Shown piece by piece: positions 35,701 through 45,461 of a stretch of 64,000 bases of DNA (its first letter is position 1; every line of letters begins with the position of its first letter). Origin of the DNA: Mytilus galloprovincialis (taxonomy: Eukaryota; Mollusca; Bivalvia; Mytilida; Mytilidae); assembly GCF_965363235.1 (NCBI RefSeq), contig NC_134840.1, positions 59,638,793 to 59,702,792 of the forward strand, given 5' to 3'. A program made the translations under genes and the position numbers. The notes beneath the pieces were generated by a model. That model did not search any database. It had not been told where the DNA came from and saw nothing but the letters and a program-made list of their open reading frames with translations.

Positions 35701-36626
35701 TTGCGAACCCGTCTTCAGCTGAATGTGTGATTACTGTACATGGTATTACTACATGACCTCAAGGGATTTCAAATCAAAAATAAATGCGAAACATGTGTTT
35801 TTGTGTCTTTCAAAACACAAATAATATACAGAATTAATTGCAGGATAAAGACAATAACTGTTTAGTGTCTTTAAATATCAGCTGTATTTGTACTCGGCTC
35901 GAAACAGGTGTAATAGCTCGCTAAAAGCTCGCATACACCTTGTTTCCTAGCTTCGTACAAATACAACTGATATTTAAAGACACTAAACAGTTATTGTCTA
36001 TGTAACACTTTGGTATTGGCCATTACCAGTACTTTTTTATGTTCAGGAAAGAGAATAACATATATATACATATATAACATGAACATGCTTTGAAAATAAT
36101 TTTAAGGGTTCATCAAATAAAGTATGAACCTGTTGTCATCCATTTTATTTTGACTTGTATTAGATTAAATCAAATCTAAAGTGTAACAGCAAAATGCATT
36201 GAGTGTTTAATAAAGGTAGGAGTAGTCTAGTCGTACAGACAGATTGATTTGGTTATTTGTTGGAGAAATCTACTCTGAAAGGAGGGGTAGTATACCTAAC
36301 CTAATAATAACTTCACAGTTCAGCTAACAAGCAGGCTAACCAAAGATTCTACCTTTTACCTACACACTCAATGCATTTTGCTGTAATGATAGGTTTCATC
36401 GCCTGGTGTTACAACTACTGACATTTATGTTGGTTTTTTTTTATTTCTAACAGACCATGGTCCAGGATCACAATCAACAACAACATGGCAGAACACATCA
36501 GAATTACATCACTCATTAAGTTCTACATCAGGAATCTTATCAGAAATCAAGGGACATAACAAAGAAAATGAAGATGTTGGATTTATGTCAAGTGACTCGT
36601 CTAGTAGTAGTTCTAGTGATGAATGA
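20747..36626 (+). CDS. MED4: Mediator complex subunit 4
   Basis: Subunit of the Mediator middle module, which links transcription factors to RNA polymerase II in the nucleus. Six coding exons: 20747-20814, 25436-25557, 26871-26986, 30491-30635, 31281-31436, 36454-36626. They join to 780 nt, 259 aa (human 270), all GT/AG. Order of parts: N-terminal helix with KELFEIIS, then [16 protein letters not shown], a coiled-coil segment (about residues 64-115, [20 protein letters not shown]), [18 protein letters not shown] (about 125-142), the family signature [18 protein letters not shown] (152-169), a Ser/Gly/Asn-rich linker, and the tail HNKENED...[12 protein letters not shown], which parallels human HNKENEDD and its serine run. 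The start context CAGCATGG is good. Intron 5 holds the 78-bp minisatellite derived from the exon 5 end. Introns also carry hAT, Mutator-like and foldback elements. Confidence 0.95.
21258..22312. mobile_element. Mutator-like non-autonomous element
   Basis: Long inverted termini of about 80 bp built from GTTTCGTAACCTGG-type units (left GGTCGTTTCGTAACCTGGTT; right AACCAGG.. counterpart CCAGGTTACGAAACGAC). A 9-bp direct repeat TGTTGTGAA flanks it at 21249-21257 and 22313-22321, fitting Mutator-type target duplications. 1055 bp, no transposase. In MED4 intron 1. Confidence 0.75.
22952..23365. mobile_element. Non-autonomous palindromic element, copy B
   Basis: Bases 22952-23112 form a palindrome with arms of about 60 bp (AGATTCTACCACTGCATCTA and its complement at the right). 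The following 250 bp resemble the region after the palindrome at 11141. In MED4 intron 1. Confidence 0.65.
23395..23861. mobile_element. MITE with AGGTGTAATACCACCA termini
   Basis: AGGTGTAATACCACCA at the left is exactly inverted at the right (TGGTGGTATTACACCT). 467 bp, interior non-coding. Confidence 0.65.
23862..25435. other. MED4 intron 1, distal part
   Basis: AT-rich. The 76-codon minus-strand frame near 24314-24544 has no recognisable features. Nothing else seen. Confidence 0.35.
25841..26024. repeat. 62-bp tandem repeat, three units
   Basis: GAAGAAATTACTTTCTCCAG followed by ATATCCTCTAAAATAATAAG and a GGGAAACAGATTCCATCA tail, repeated three times. The first unit is diverged. In MED4 intron 2. 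Confidence 0.8.
26645..26783. mobile_element. Palindromic MITE
   Basis: AAATAACACATAGCTCAGAG...GCAGATTG and its complement CAATCTGCTCTATAACCC...GTTATTT form arms of about 37 bp around a 65-bp loop. In MED4 intron 2. Confidence 0.65.
27094..27671. mobile_element. Foldback element with TATAGTCGCCG termini
   Basis: TATAGTCGCCGTCACTTAAA at the left is mirrored by CGTGACGGCGACTATA at the right. Homologous inverted sequence continues inward for well over 150 bp per side (CACTGTATAATCCTGACCTT versus AAGGTCAGGATTATACAGTG). TA dinucleotides at the ends suggest TA insertion. The overlapping frames on both strands near 27360-27580 are by-products of the palindrome. Confidence 0.7.
27763..28943. mobile_element. 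Non-autonomous hAT element (CAGGG termini)
   Basis: CAGGGCTCACGCTAC at the left versus GTAGTGTGAGCCCTG at the right. An 8-bp target duplication AATTATAG lies at 27755-27762 and 28944-28951. 1181 bp without a transposase. The core around 28070-28390 matches the core of the 19007-20197 element (landmarks CTTGTCAAACATCGTTTAT, TTTGTAAATTTTCT and TCCGCCATTGA). In MED4 intron 3. Confidence 0.85.
28986..29060. mobile_element. Possible hAT end fragment
   Basis: CAGTGGCGTAGCTTGCATG resembles the CAGTGGCGTA ends of some hAT families. No matching right end was found. Confidence 0.3.
29433..30200. mobile_element. Direct repeats flanking a 300-bp palindrome
   Basis: Direct repeats of about 240 bp, at 29433-29690 and 29972-30200, share TTTTAATTTGCAT, GGACAGTCTATTTGAA, TCACCT.TCAGTGTCA, ACTGGACACTTCA and CGCCCAGTCAAGTGAAATAA. 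Between them lies a palindrome (about 29674-29980) whose centre is a Harbinger-like MITE. Confidence 0.65.
29737..29913. mobile_element. Harbinger-like MITE, copy 3, inside a larger palindrome
   Basis: Same termini as the copies at 6442 and 7677, but flanked by TAA on the left and TTA on the right, i.e. inverted rather than direct. The inverted arms continue about 60 bp outward on each side (TCTAGTAAG / CTTACTAGA through CCAATGTTATTTCA). Confidence 0.7.
30636..31280. other. MED4 intron 4
   Basis: AT-rich intron with donor CCAG|GTGAG and acceptor TTTGCAG|GT. No repeat or gene recognised. Confidence 0.5.
31372..34308 (+). repeat. 78-bp minisatellite derived from the MED4 exon 5 donor site
   Basis: The unit equals the last 65 bases of MED4 exon 5 plus the first 13-14 of intron 5, and includes the splice donor ATGG|GTAGGT. 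About 8 units lie left of the solo LTR and about 14 right of it. Unit 0 (31372-31449) is the functional exon end and reads CAATAGG where the others read CAATGGG. Read in the MED4 frame, each unit ends in TAA shortly after the donor. A different frame is open and gives a 26-residue repeat, which is a by-product. One unit near 34220 is 3 bp short. Confidence 0.92.
32038..33247. mobile_element. Solo LTR (fossil LTR retrotransposon)
   Basis: A 1210-bp insertion splits one minisatellite unit. It starts TGTAATGCCGGC and ends GCGGCGTTACA, giving TG...CA ends with short inverted termini. ATAG is duplicated at 32034-32037 and 33248-33251. No internal retroelement genes are present, so it looks like a solo LTR. 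A GGTGACGGTG-type microsatellite lies near 32605-32770. It post-dates the array unit it splits. Family not resolved. Confidence 0.65.
34305..34581 (+). mobile_element. SINE-like element inserted in the minisatellite
   Basis: 277-bp insertion flanked by TTAACAGT at 34297-34304 and 34582-34589. It contains CACGAGCATCACTGAAGAGA and the core GTCGAAATGCGCATCTGGTG, and ends in a short T/A-rich tail. A second copy is inverted at about 45905-46187 and a worn one lies at about 34845-35010. No clear polymerase III A/B boxes seen. Confidence 0.65.
34582..34702 (+). repeat. Last minisatellite units
   Basis: One full 78-bp unit and one truncated unit resume after the SINE-like insertion. Further decayed traces (AGGTCATCAGCTTAAATATC near 34721 and GTCATCAGCTAATACCCC near 35011) mark the old array edge. 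Confidence 0.75.
34845..35010 (-). mobile_element. Worn SINE-like copy
   Basis: Inverted relative to 34305-34581. Landmarks AAAGTATAGCCAAA, GGAATAAGATTTTGCATGAG and GGGAGATATATTTCTTAAT. Confidence 0.45.
35849..35999. mobile_element. Palindromic MITE
   Basis: Arms of about 55 bp: AGACAATAACTGTTTAGTGT... and ...ACACTAAACAGTTATTGTCT, around a 35-bp loop. In MED4 intron 5. Confidence 0.7.
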
Positions 36627-37044
36627 TATTGGTAGAACTTAAATGTATTAAATATTAAGCCTTACAATGTACAGTGTCAGAGTTCTGTGTAATTGTGCTT
36701 ACTCTAATGTTGTAGAGAGTACTGCCTTTTGAAAGCACTAATTATGCTCATTTTGATGTTGTAGAGAGAACTGCCTTTTGGAAAGCACTTTTATCCTTTC
36801 AGTATGAGCAAGTCTAGGCTTTGTAACGGTACTTGAAAAGGTCAGATAAGTGTGTGGAGGTGAAAAGTAAATAGAAATGCATCTGAATTTGACAAGTATG
36901 AAAAATGAATGTATCACTGTTACTAAATGCAGCTTTTGTTGTTTGAGTGTGATATTGGATAAAACAGTGAAAGAGCTATGTGCATTATACGGTTTAAACA
37001 TGTTGTATGTGAGAATACAGTCATGTGAGAATGAAAGAATCATT
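36627..37044 (+). other. MED4 3' UTR and flank
   Basis: Immediately downstream of the MED4 stop. ATTAAA at 36647-36652 is a weak candidate poly(A) signal. A duplicated TTGTAGAGAG.ACTGCCTTTTG segment is at about 36711 and 36760. Confidence 0.4.
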
Positions 37045-40000
37045 TTTATACGACAGCAAAAATTGAAAATTTTTTGGTCGTATATTGGTAAGTTGGCATT
37101 GTCGTCGTAGTCTGAAGACATTTGGTTTTCGCACTCTAACTTAAGTATAAGTAAATAGAAATCTATGAAATTTTAAAACACAAGGTTAATGACCATGAAA
37201 GGAAGGTTGGAATTGATTTTAGGAGTTTTGGTCCCAACAGTTTAGGAATTAGGGGCCAAAAAGGTCCAAATAAGCATTTTTCTTGGTTTTAGCACTAACT
37301 TTAGTATAAGTAAACAGAAATCTATGAAATTTTAACATAAGGTTTATGACCACAAAAGGAAGGTTGGGATTGATTTTGGGAGTTTTTCTCCCAACAATTT
37401 AGGAATTAGGGGCCACAAAATGGTCCCAAATAAGTATTTTTCTTGGTTTTTGCACAATAACTTTAGTATAAGTAAAAAAGAAATCTATGAAATTTTAACA
37501 CAAGGTTTAAGACCACAAAAGGAAGGTTGGGATTAACTTTGGGAGTTTTGATCCCAACAGTTTAGGAATTAGGGGCCAAAAGGGTCCAAAATTAAACTTG
37601 GTTTGATTTTAACAAAAATTGAATTCTTGGTGTTCTTTGATAGGCTGAATCTAAACATGTACTTAGATTTTTATACGACCGCAAAATTTGAAAAATTTTT
37701 CGTCGTATATTGCTATCACGTTGGCGTCGTCGTCGTCGTCGTCGTCGTCGTCCGAATACTTTTAGTTTTCGCACTCTAACTTTAGTAAAAGTGAATGGAA
37801 ATCTATGAAATTTTAACACAAGGTTTATGACCACAAAAGGAAGGTTGGTATTGATTTTGGGAGTTTTGGTCCCAACATTTTAGGAATTAGGGGCCAAAAA
37901 GGGCCCAAATAAGCATTTTCTTGGTTTTCGCACTATAACTTTAGTATAAGTAAATAGAAATCTATGAAATTTAAACACAAGGTTTATGACCATATAAGGA
38001 AGGTTGGTATTGATTTTGGGAGTTTTGGTCCCAACAGAATAAGGGGCCCAAAGGGTCCAAAATTGAACTTTGTGTGATTTCATCAAAAATTGAATAATTG
38101 GGGTTCTTTGATATGCCGAATCTAACTATGTATGTAGATTCTTAATTTTTGGTCCCATTTTCAAATTGGTCTACATTAAGGTCCAAAGGGTCCAAAATTA
38201 AACTTAGTTTGATTTTAACAAAAATTAAATCCTTGGGGTTCTTTGATATGCTGAATCTAAAAATGTACTTATATTTTTAATTATTGGCCTAGTTTTCAAG
38301 TTAGTCCAAATTGGGGTCCAAAATTAAACTTTGTTTGTTTTCATCAAAAATTGAATAATTGGGGTTCTTTGATATGCCAAATCTAACTGTGTATGTAGAT
38401 TCTTAATTTTTGGTCCAGTTTTCAAATTGGTCTACATTAAGGTCCAAAGGGTCCTAAATTAAACTAAGTTTGATTTTAACAAAAATTAAATTCTTGGGCT
38501 TATTTGATATGCTTTATCTAAATATGTACTTTGATTTTTGATTATGGGCCCAGTTTTCAAGTTGGTCCAAATCAGGATTCCATATCAAGTATTGTGCAAT
38601 AGCAAGAAATTTTCAATTGCACAGTATTGCACAATAGCAAGAAATATCTAATTGCACAATATTGTGCAATAGCAATTAATTTTCAATTGGAGTTATCTTT
38701 CTTTGTATAGAATAGTAGTTGATAATATATGTTGGAAATTTGCCAGACATGACTATGATGTCATTTTCTATTTTTATTTGCCAATAACTTTATGTAAATA
38801 ACTTCATTGGAAATTTGCCAATAAAATGTTTTTAGATAATGTATGTTGGACATTTGCCAGACATGACTATGATGTCATTTTCTATTTTTATTTGCCAATA
38901 ACTTTATGTAAATAACTTCATTGGAAATTTGCCAATATAAAATGTTGCTGATGAAGTTTTTTTATTGTTTTATACAATAAACAATGTATATTCACTTTTA
39001 CTACCAACCAATCTTTACCATTCAGTGATAACAAACACTTTATTTTACATTTTAATATTTTATGATGTATTTAAAAGAGTAGTTATTGTTGCAAACTCCA
39101 TTAGAAATTTGAATTAATATCAGTTTTGGAAAAAGGGAAGCGGGGATGTGAAAAAAAAGGGGGGGGGGTTAACTTTTTCTCATTTCAGATTTCATAAATA
39201 AAAAGAAAATTTCTTCAAACATTTTTTTGAGAGGATTAATATTCAACAGCATAGTGAATTGCTCAAAGGCAAAAAAAAAACTTTTAAGTTCATTAGACCA
39301 CATTCATTCTGTGTCAGAAACCTATGCTGTGTCAACTGTTTAATTTTAGATTTAAAAAGTTTGAAGAAGAAATCTTTAATTGATTTGTAAAATCTTGACA
39401 TTTGTTTTGTGTAAAAAAAAACCATGTAATGTCAAAAATTTGATCACAATCCAAATTCAGAGCTGTATCACGCTTGAATGTTTTGTCCATACTTGCCCCA
39501 ACTGTTCAGGGTTCGACCTCTGCGGTCGTATAAAGCTGCGCCCTGCGGAGCACCTGGTTGATAATGGGCCCAGTTTTCAAGTTGGTCCAATCGGGGTCCA
39601 AAATTAAACTTTGTTTGATTTCAACAAAAATTGAATATATGGGGTTCTTTAATATGCTAAATCTAACCATGTATTTAGATTTTTAATATTTGGGCCAGGT
39701 TACCAATTTGGTCCACATTGAGGTCTTAAGGGTCTAAAATTGAACATTATTTGATTTCATCAAAAATTGAATTCTTGGGGTTTTATGATATGCTGAATCT
39801 AACCATGTATTTAGATTTTGGATATTGGACCATAATAGGTAAATGTCCAATTTAAAATTTTAAAAATTTTAAGTTTAAGTTCTTATACCACATTCATTCT
39901 TTGTCAGAAACCTATGTTGTGTCAACTATTTAATCACAATCCAAATTCAGAGCTGTATTAAGCTTAAATGTTGTGTCCATACTTGTCCCAACTGTTCAGG

Positions 40001-40050
40001 GTTCAACCTCTGCGGTCCTATAAAGCTGCACTCTGCAGAGCATCTGGTTG
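37045..40050. mobile_element. Nested copies of TATACGACCGCA-bounded element
   Basis: Two left ends (about 37045 and 37670, TTTTTATACGACCGCAAAAT type) and two right ends (about 39510-39560 and 40000-40050, GACCTCTGCGGTCGTATAAA type). TATACGACCGCA and TGCGGTCGTATA are exact complements. The interior is built from diverged repeats with TTTAGTATAAGTAAATAGAA, AATTAGGGGCCAAAA and GGTTCTTTGATATGC. One copy is inserted in, or duplicated onto, another. No coding content. Confidence 0.65.
38718..38945. repeat. Tandem duplication, period about 116 bp
   Basis: GATAATATATGTTGGAAATT, TTGCCAGACATGACTATGAT and AATAACTTTATGTAAATAAC each occur twice in order. It sits inside the larger repeat region. Confidence 0.75.
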
Positions 40051-40397
40051 TATTACTAAAAAGAAACGGCAATGAATGTAATAATTTTTTCATGAAAATT
40101 TGATAAGAAATTGCAAAAACAAGTCCAGAAAAAAATATGATTAGTAATTTCAAGTTTAAAAAAAAATATTACAGTAATACTTATAGGTATCAACATTTAT
40201 ACCCTTTTTGATGTTGAAGCCTTATTTTTATGGATTTTCCTTCAAAGTGCTTGTTTACATCGCTCACTACCTGTATGTATGCAGTCAATTTTATATAAAA
40301 AACATATTTCATTATGAACAATTCATACCATAGGAGATACATTAAAACAGTGTTTTAGAATATATTTTGGAGATGACTGTAAAAAAGGGGTAAATAG

Positions 40398-40500
40398 ATA
40401 TAGGAAGATGTGGTGTGAGTGCCAATGAGACAACTCTCATGTATAATAAATTAATGATGTGCTTATGAAATCAATAGCTTCGGGCATACAATCCATGATG
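40398..40500 (+). repeat. Short dispersed repeat (GGAAGATGTGGTGTGAGTGCC)
   Basis: Related to the copies at 3563 and 51645. Confidence 0.5.
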
Positions 40501-40839
40501 CAATGTTACTACGTAAATTCAAGTAGTTAGAACTAGATAATTAATAAATATATTAAAACCTGTTTAAATGTTTTGATATTTCGTTTATTTGAAGTTAATA
40601 ATTCATTGCATATAAGGTATAAATAAATGAGTTTGTTTTCCCCTGAGAAATCTAGAAAATTATGAAACACTGAAATGATGACGATAGACTTTGACTTTAA
40701 ACAACTACAGAACTGCAGTAAACCTGTTATATTATAATTGTTTATCTTCATATTTTGTTTAGAAACAAATTTTAGGCAGATTTGTTTGTTTTTATAGTGA
40801 TTAAGATTATAAGATTATGTTGGCCCCTGTAAGTGAGAG

Positions 40840-41015
40840 GTTTAGCTAGCTACAAAACCAGGTTTAAACCACAATTTTCTACATAAAGATATGCCTGTAC
40901 CATGTCAGGAATATGACAGTTGTTTTCCATTTGTTTGATGTTTTTGAGCTTTTAATATTACCATTTGATAAGTGTCCCATTTGAGTTTTCCCTGAAGTTA
41001 TGTATTTTTGTTATT
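40840..41015 (+). repeat. Dispersed repeat (CTACAAAACCAGGTTTAAAC type)
   Basis: Resembles 48425-48545: GCTAGCTACAAAACCAGGTT, TACCATGTCAGGAATATGAC, GTTTGATGTTTTTGAGCTTT. Non-coding. Confidence 0.5.
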
Positions 41016-41511
41016 ATTAAAAATAGTCTTGTTTGTCTTAGATTCTGGTACTGAGATGAGCGCTGATGTCAAATTCAAGATATAAGTCTAAAAATGAGGC
41101 GGATGAAGCTGTGTCTATTGTTTCTTCAATTTCTAGTTCTGAAGGATATATTAAATAAACCCAACCAGAAAAGTTGGAATTGTTAATGGATGGACAGCAT
41201 CAATATATCTTAAAGTGAAATTAGGTGATCTGGCTTCTTTGGTCTTGTATTTTACAAGTGTCTGAACAAACTCTGACTCATAAGAAAATGAGAAGAGGAC
41301 GGCAAATAGAGGCACAAAAATCATTCCCAAAGAAATGCCAACAATTTGTAGTAAAGTCTAAACTTCCAAATTCAAAAAATATGTGCAAGAAATTCCAGAA
41401 TACTGATCACTTGTTCCTGTGTTGCATGTTTTACCTTTTTGTTCACTATTAACAACATATGCTGTTTGGTACCCAAAGAAATAGATTTATAGCGTATGTT
41501 ACTATTTTATA

Positions 41512-41718
41512 CTGTAAATTCAGAAATTATTGCAATGTTTTTAATATTGCGAAAATTGCGACAGGGTTATAATCGCAATAATTTAAACTCGCATTTTGGA
41601 AATTTAGTATTTAACTTTAATAGGATTTTTCTCAATATCGCAAAAATAAAAATCGCATATTACTCTATAATGACAAAATCGCAATAATAAATGCACGCAA
41701 TAATTTCTGAATTTACAG
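41512..41718. mobile_element. TA-flanked MITE (mariner type)
   Basis: CTGTAAATTCAGAAATTATT at the left and the exact complement at the right, with TA on both sides (41510-41511, 41719-41720). 207 bp; interior rich in ATCGCAATAA. Confidence 0.8.
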
Positions 41719-42054
41719 TATTGAAAACCATTGTGGATAATTTCTTTTTGATAATTTTTCTATTTCACATGGGGAAATGTAGTATACAGGGTTAAATATC
41801 CGAGAAATATCGAGTTTCAAATTATCCAGAAGTTTTTAAAGAGTTTTTCAGAATACACATATGGTTAATAACAATACGACAGTTTCACAGTATTTCTGTA
41901 GACCCTCTTTCGCTGAAGTAAGATCCAATGGATAATTCGTAGAATATACAGATGAGCCAGCAATGTACTGTTGTTTGTACGGAATTTTGTGAAGCTGAGG
42001 TTTCAAATACAAACAAAGTAAGTCCTCAGAATTGCTCTTCAATGTAATGTTCAT

Positions 42055-42200
42055 TGAAACCATGAAGGACTTGTGTCACCATAAAAGGGGACGAAAGATA
42101 CCAGAGGGACAGCAAAACTCATAAATCGAAAATAAACTGACAACGCCATGGCTAAAAATGAATAGGACAAACAGACAAACAATAGTTCAATTGACACAAA
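42055..42200 (+). repeat. Dispersed repeat
   Basis: GAAAGATACCAGAGGGACAG, CTCATAAATCGAAAATAAAC and AACGCCATGGCTAAAAATGA form a block I associate with mussel repeats from memory. Confidence 0.4.
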
Positions 42201-42474
42201 ATATAAAACTAAAGAATAAACAACACGAACCCCACCAAAAACTAGGGGTGATTTCAGGTGCTCCGGAAGGGTGAACAGATCCTGCTCCACATGTGGCACC
42301 CGTCATAAACTTCTCCTTGTCAAATGATGTTTTTGTGGGATAATTTGAGTGCTCATTTATTCCGATTGTTTTTTTACAAGGCACTGCTATTAGTAAGATT
42401 AACATACAAAGACTATTTTATTTGAAGCTTTGTCAACATGAACAACAACATTTATCGCAAAGAGTTGATGGACA

Positions 42475-42592
42475 TTTTGTTTCGTTGTTTTCCTCTTTAA
42501 GTTGATGTGTTTCCCTCAGTTTTAGTGTTTAACCAGGATTAATGACTTTCGAAATAGCGGTATACTACTGTTGCCTTTATGTTTTTTTAACA
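42475..42592 (-). repeat. Dispersed repeat with GGTATACTACTGTTGCC end
   Basis: Shared with 48540-48715 (same sense) and 45835-45903, 59020-59150 and 60080-60270 (complement). Landmark GTATACTACTGTTGCCTTTA. Confidence 0.55.
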
Positions 42593-42955
42593 AAATCTGT
42601 GGCATAGCCATTTACGGTTTCCTGGCTTTAAACATCATTATTTCATGATTAAAAAAAAGATTCAGATTAAATTTTTCTATCTCAGAACATCAGCAATGAG
42701 TCAATCAAATAATTCACATATCTGGCAATGTCTAATACGGTATGAATATGACGGGATATCACTACAGGCACTTGTTAAAATGTTTTTCCTAAATACCTTT
42801 TTTTCTGAGACAAAACCATCCTGTTAATATCACTCCAAGTAGATGGGACTTTTCTGACCAATATATTTTTAACACATTCAAGATTGATTTCGATTTATTA
42901 CCGGTTTATATCATCATAGAGAAAAAAATCACATTCAATAAACATAACCATACAC

Positions 42956-44740
42956 GAGGGGGGGGGGGGGGGGCAAGGGGTTTAACTGTTATGCTGTTAT
43001 GGGGCAATCTAATTCTTTGTTATCTGTTATTTTGAAAATATATTTGCTGTTAGCTGTTACTGTCTTATTCTTTGTTAGCTGTTTTTGGGCTTTTAGTTTT
43101 TTTGTTATCTGTTATTGTGATAATGTATTTGCTGTTAACTGTTATTGAAAATTGGAATGTTAGCATTTTTTTTCAAGTATATCTTATGATTATCCTTTCC
43201 ATTTTTTTTATGAATGTGTATTTAGAATTATCTTAATTTTTTGTATGAGAATGATGTTCCTTGTTTCCCGTACGAACATGTTAAATTAAAACAATTCTTA
43301 ATATGACAAATAGGAAAACATATGGCCAGGAATATCCGACAAGGATCTCAATTAAGGACTAGGTCCTAACAACCACTTAACTTTTTATATAACATGGTAC
43401 ATAGACTCAGCTCTGATTCTTTTCAAAGCAGAACCAAATGCATTGTACAGTGGAAGTTCCAACCATGTACTTGGGTCTGAAGCTGCACATAACTCATTAC
43501 AAACAAATATTTATTTCGTTTCAAGCCATTGTTTCCCTACTAAACTATGTATTCTACTTACTAGTACACTTGGTACAATCAAAAACCTCAGCTGATAAAA
43601 AAAATTGTTCAAATAAGGCCTTTGAAAATAGTGGAATAAATTGCTTTTGGAGTGTCAAAATTCGTTCGAAGTACATGTACTTGATAAATTGCATGCTTAT
43701 ATTTGGTGCTTTTGATTTTTCTACCCAATATACCACTTTGCCTCATAGTCTTATTAAGTAAAATTCACACACCTCATTAAACGGTCGTTTAGAAAAAGTC
43801 AGAATATTCAAACTCTTTTAGGTCATTTTTTTTTATTAGCAACAAAGGGAGCTTCAGTCAATATATATAAACAATACACCAACGTTTCATGAGAACTGCT
43901 CAAAGCATTTTTGAGTTATTTTTGAAAACTAGAAAATACCACCTTTTTCTAATGAATAAAATCCCTTAACTCAATAACATAAAATCGAAAATTAATAAAA
44001 ATCGAAAGGGAGTTTACAACAATAGATATAAACATTTCAGCAAAGTTTCATGAGAAATGCTGAAAACATTTTTTGTGTTAATGTCTGAAAACTGGAAAAT
44101 CCCCCCTTATAAAACCCGTTAACTCGGAAACGTAAAATCTATAATTTATAAAAATTGAAAGTGACGTCATGTTAATAGATATAAACAATTCACCATATTC
44201 CTTGCTTTGTGAAAGCATTTTTGAGATAATTATTATCAGAAAACTGGAAAAAAAACACCAATTTTATTGAATAAAAACCCATTACCCAGAAACTTAAAAT
44301 CTAAAATTTATAAAAAAAAAAAAAAAAAAAAAAAAGGGAGCTCACGTCAATAGATATAAAAAAAATTTCCCAAAGTTTAATGCAAATTGTTTAAAGAGTT
44401 TTTGAGTTAATGTCCGACATGTTGACAACAGACGGACAACATTATACCATAATACGTTCCGTAAACGAGCGTATAAAAAATATTATAATATATTGAGTAG
44501 TAATTTAAACACATTCTAGATACATAAATTAATACTAAAAACAAAGTCATAGAAAATGGAATGCATTACAAAGGATTATATCCGTAATAAGAAATACTGA
44601 TTTGTCAAAGACCGAATTATTTTAATATTACATTTACTGTTATCTGTTTTTGTCCATTTTAATTCCTTGTTATCTGTTATGAGCCAAATGAATTTGCTGT
44701 TTTGCTGTTATTGGGACCCCCCTGCCCCTCCCCCCCCCCT
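42956..44740. mobile_element. Element bounded by G-run and C-run, copy 2
   Basis: Near-identical to 14995-16915 in the same orientation, with ends GAGGGGGG and CCCCCCTC. The 7-bp CATACAC is duplicated at 42949-42955 and 44741-44747. It lacks about 145 bp found in copy 1 and has a short AATTCTTAATATGACAAATA difference. No transposase frame. Confidence 0.8.
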
Positions 44741-45208
44741 CATACACAAAACTTAAAATAGTATTTGTTTGATTTTCGTATATTTTTGATATCTTGACAT
44801 GTTGAATTGCATGTCCAGTATTTCAGAAGAGACATATTGTATTATATGTCTCTGAAGAAAATGTGCATGAATAGTTGTGCAAATGTAATTGTTTAAATGA
44901 ATTATAAAGATCTCTCCGTATATATGTAAAAATGTATTTCCTTAAATGACCAAATTCACCGTTAAGACATTTATTGTGTAATGAAACACATTAGGTGTCA
45001 ATGTCAATGTTACCAGTTACAATGCAAAGGTTTTATTAGTCGTAGCTTCCGTTCGACATATATTTAACCGCAAGATTTCATAGCGTTTTGGTTCGTGATA
45101 CTACAACAAAGGAGATTTAAGTACTGCATCCTTATTGCTTTCTGACTACTGTGTTTAATATAGACAATGGGTGCTAATTCATATCTTTTTCAACCACGAT
45201 TAACTTTG

Positions 45209-45217
45209 TATAAAAGG
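45209..45217 (+). promoter_or_regulatory. TATA box of glycine-rich gene 1
   Basis: TATAAAAGG about 30 bp before a likely start near 45240. A short 5' untranslated exon ends TCTAGCG|GTAAGT at 45283. Confidence 0.65.
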
Positions 45218-45461
45218 AACGAGATGCTAAAACACAAACCACAAGCTAATCCATACCCATCTTGAATTGCCAAATATCTAGCGGTAAGTTATTTATATAA
45301 AAGTTTTCATGATATTGATAAAAAAAAAAATTTTGTCTCAATTTTTTAACAAATATTTAAAAAGAGAACTCAATTAATTCTTTATGAAACATATGCCAAA
45401 CATTTTTTTAAATTTACATCTTAAAATATAAGAAATGATTCTTATTCAGATTCCCACGAAA

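Noticed and set aside
36738-37121. 127-codon minus-strand frame downstream of MED4
   Set aside because: It spans the MED4 3' flank and the edge of a repeat and has no recognisable features.
15603-43761. Identical 107-codon frames at 15603 and 43438
   Set aside because: Identity comes from the duplicated G/C-run element. The predicted peptide has no domain and no reason to be translated.
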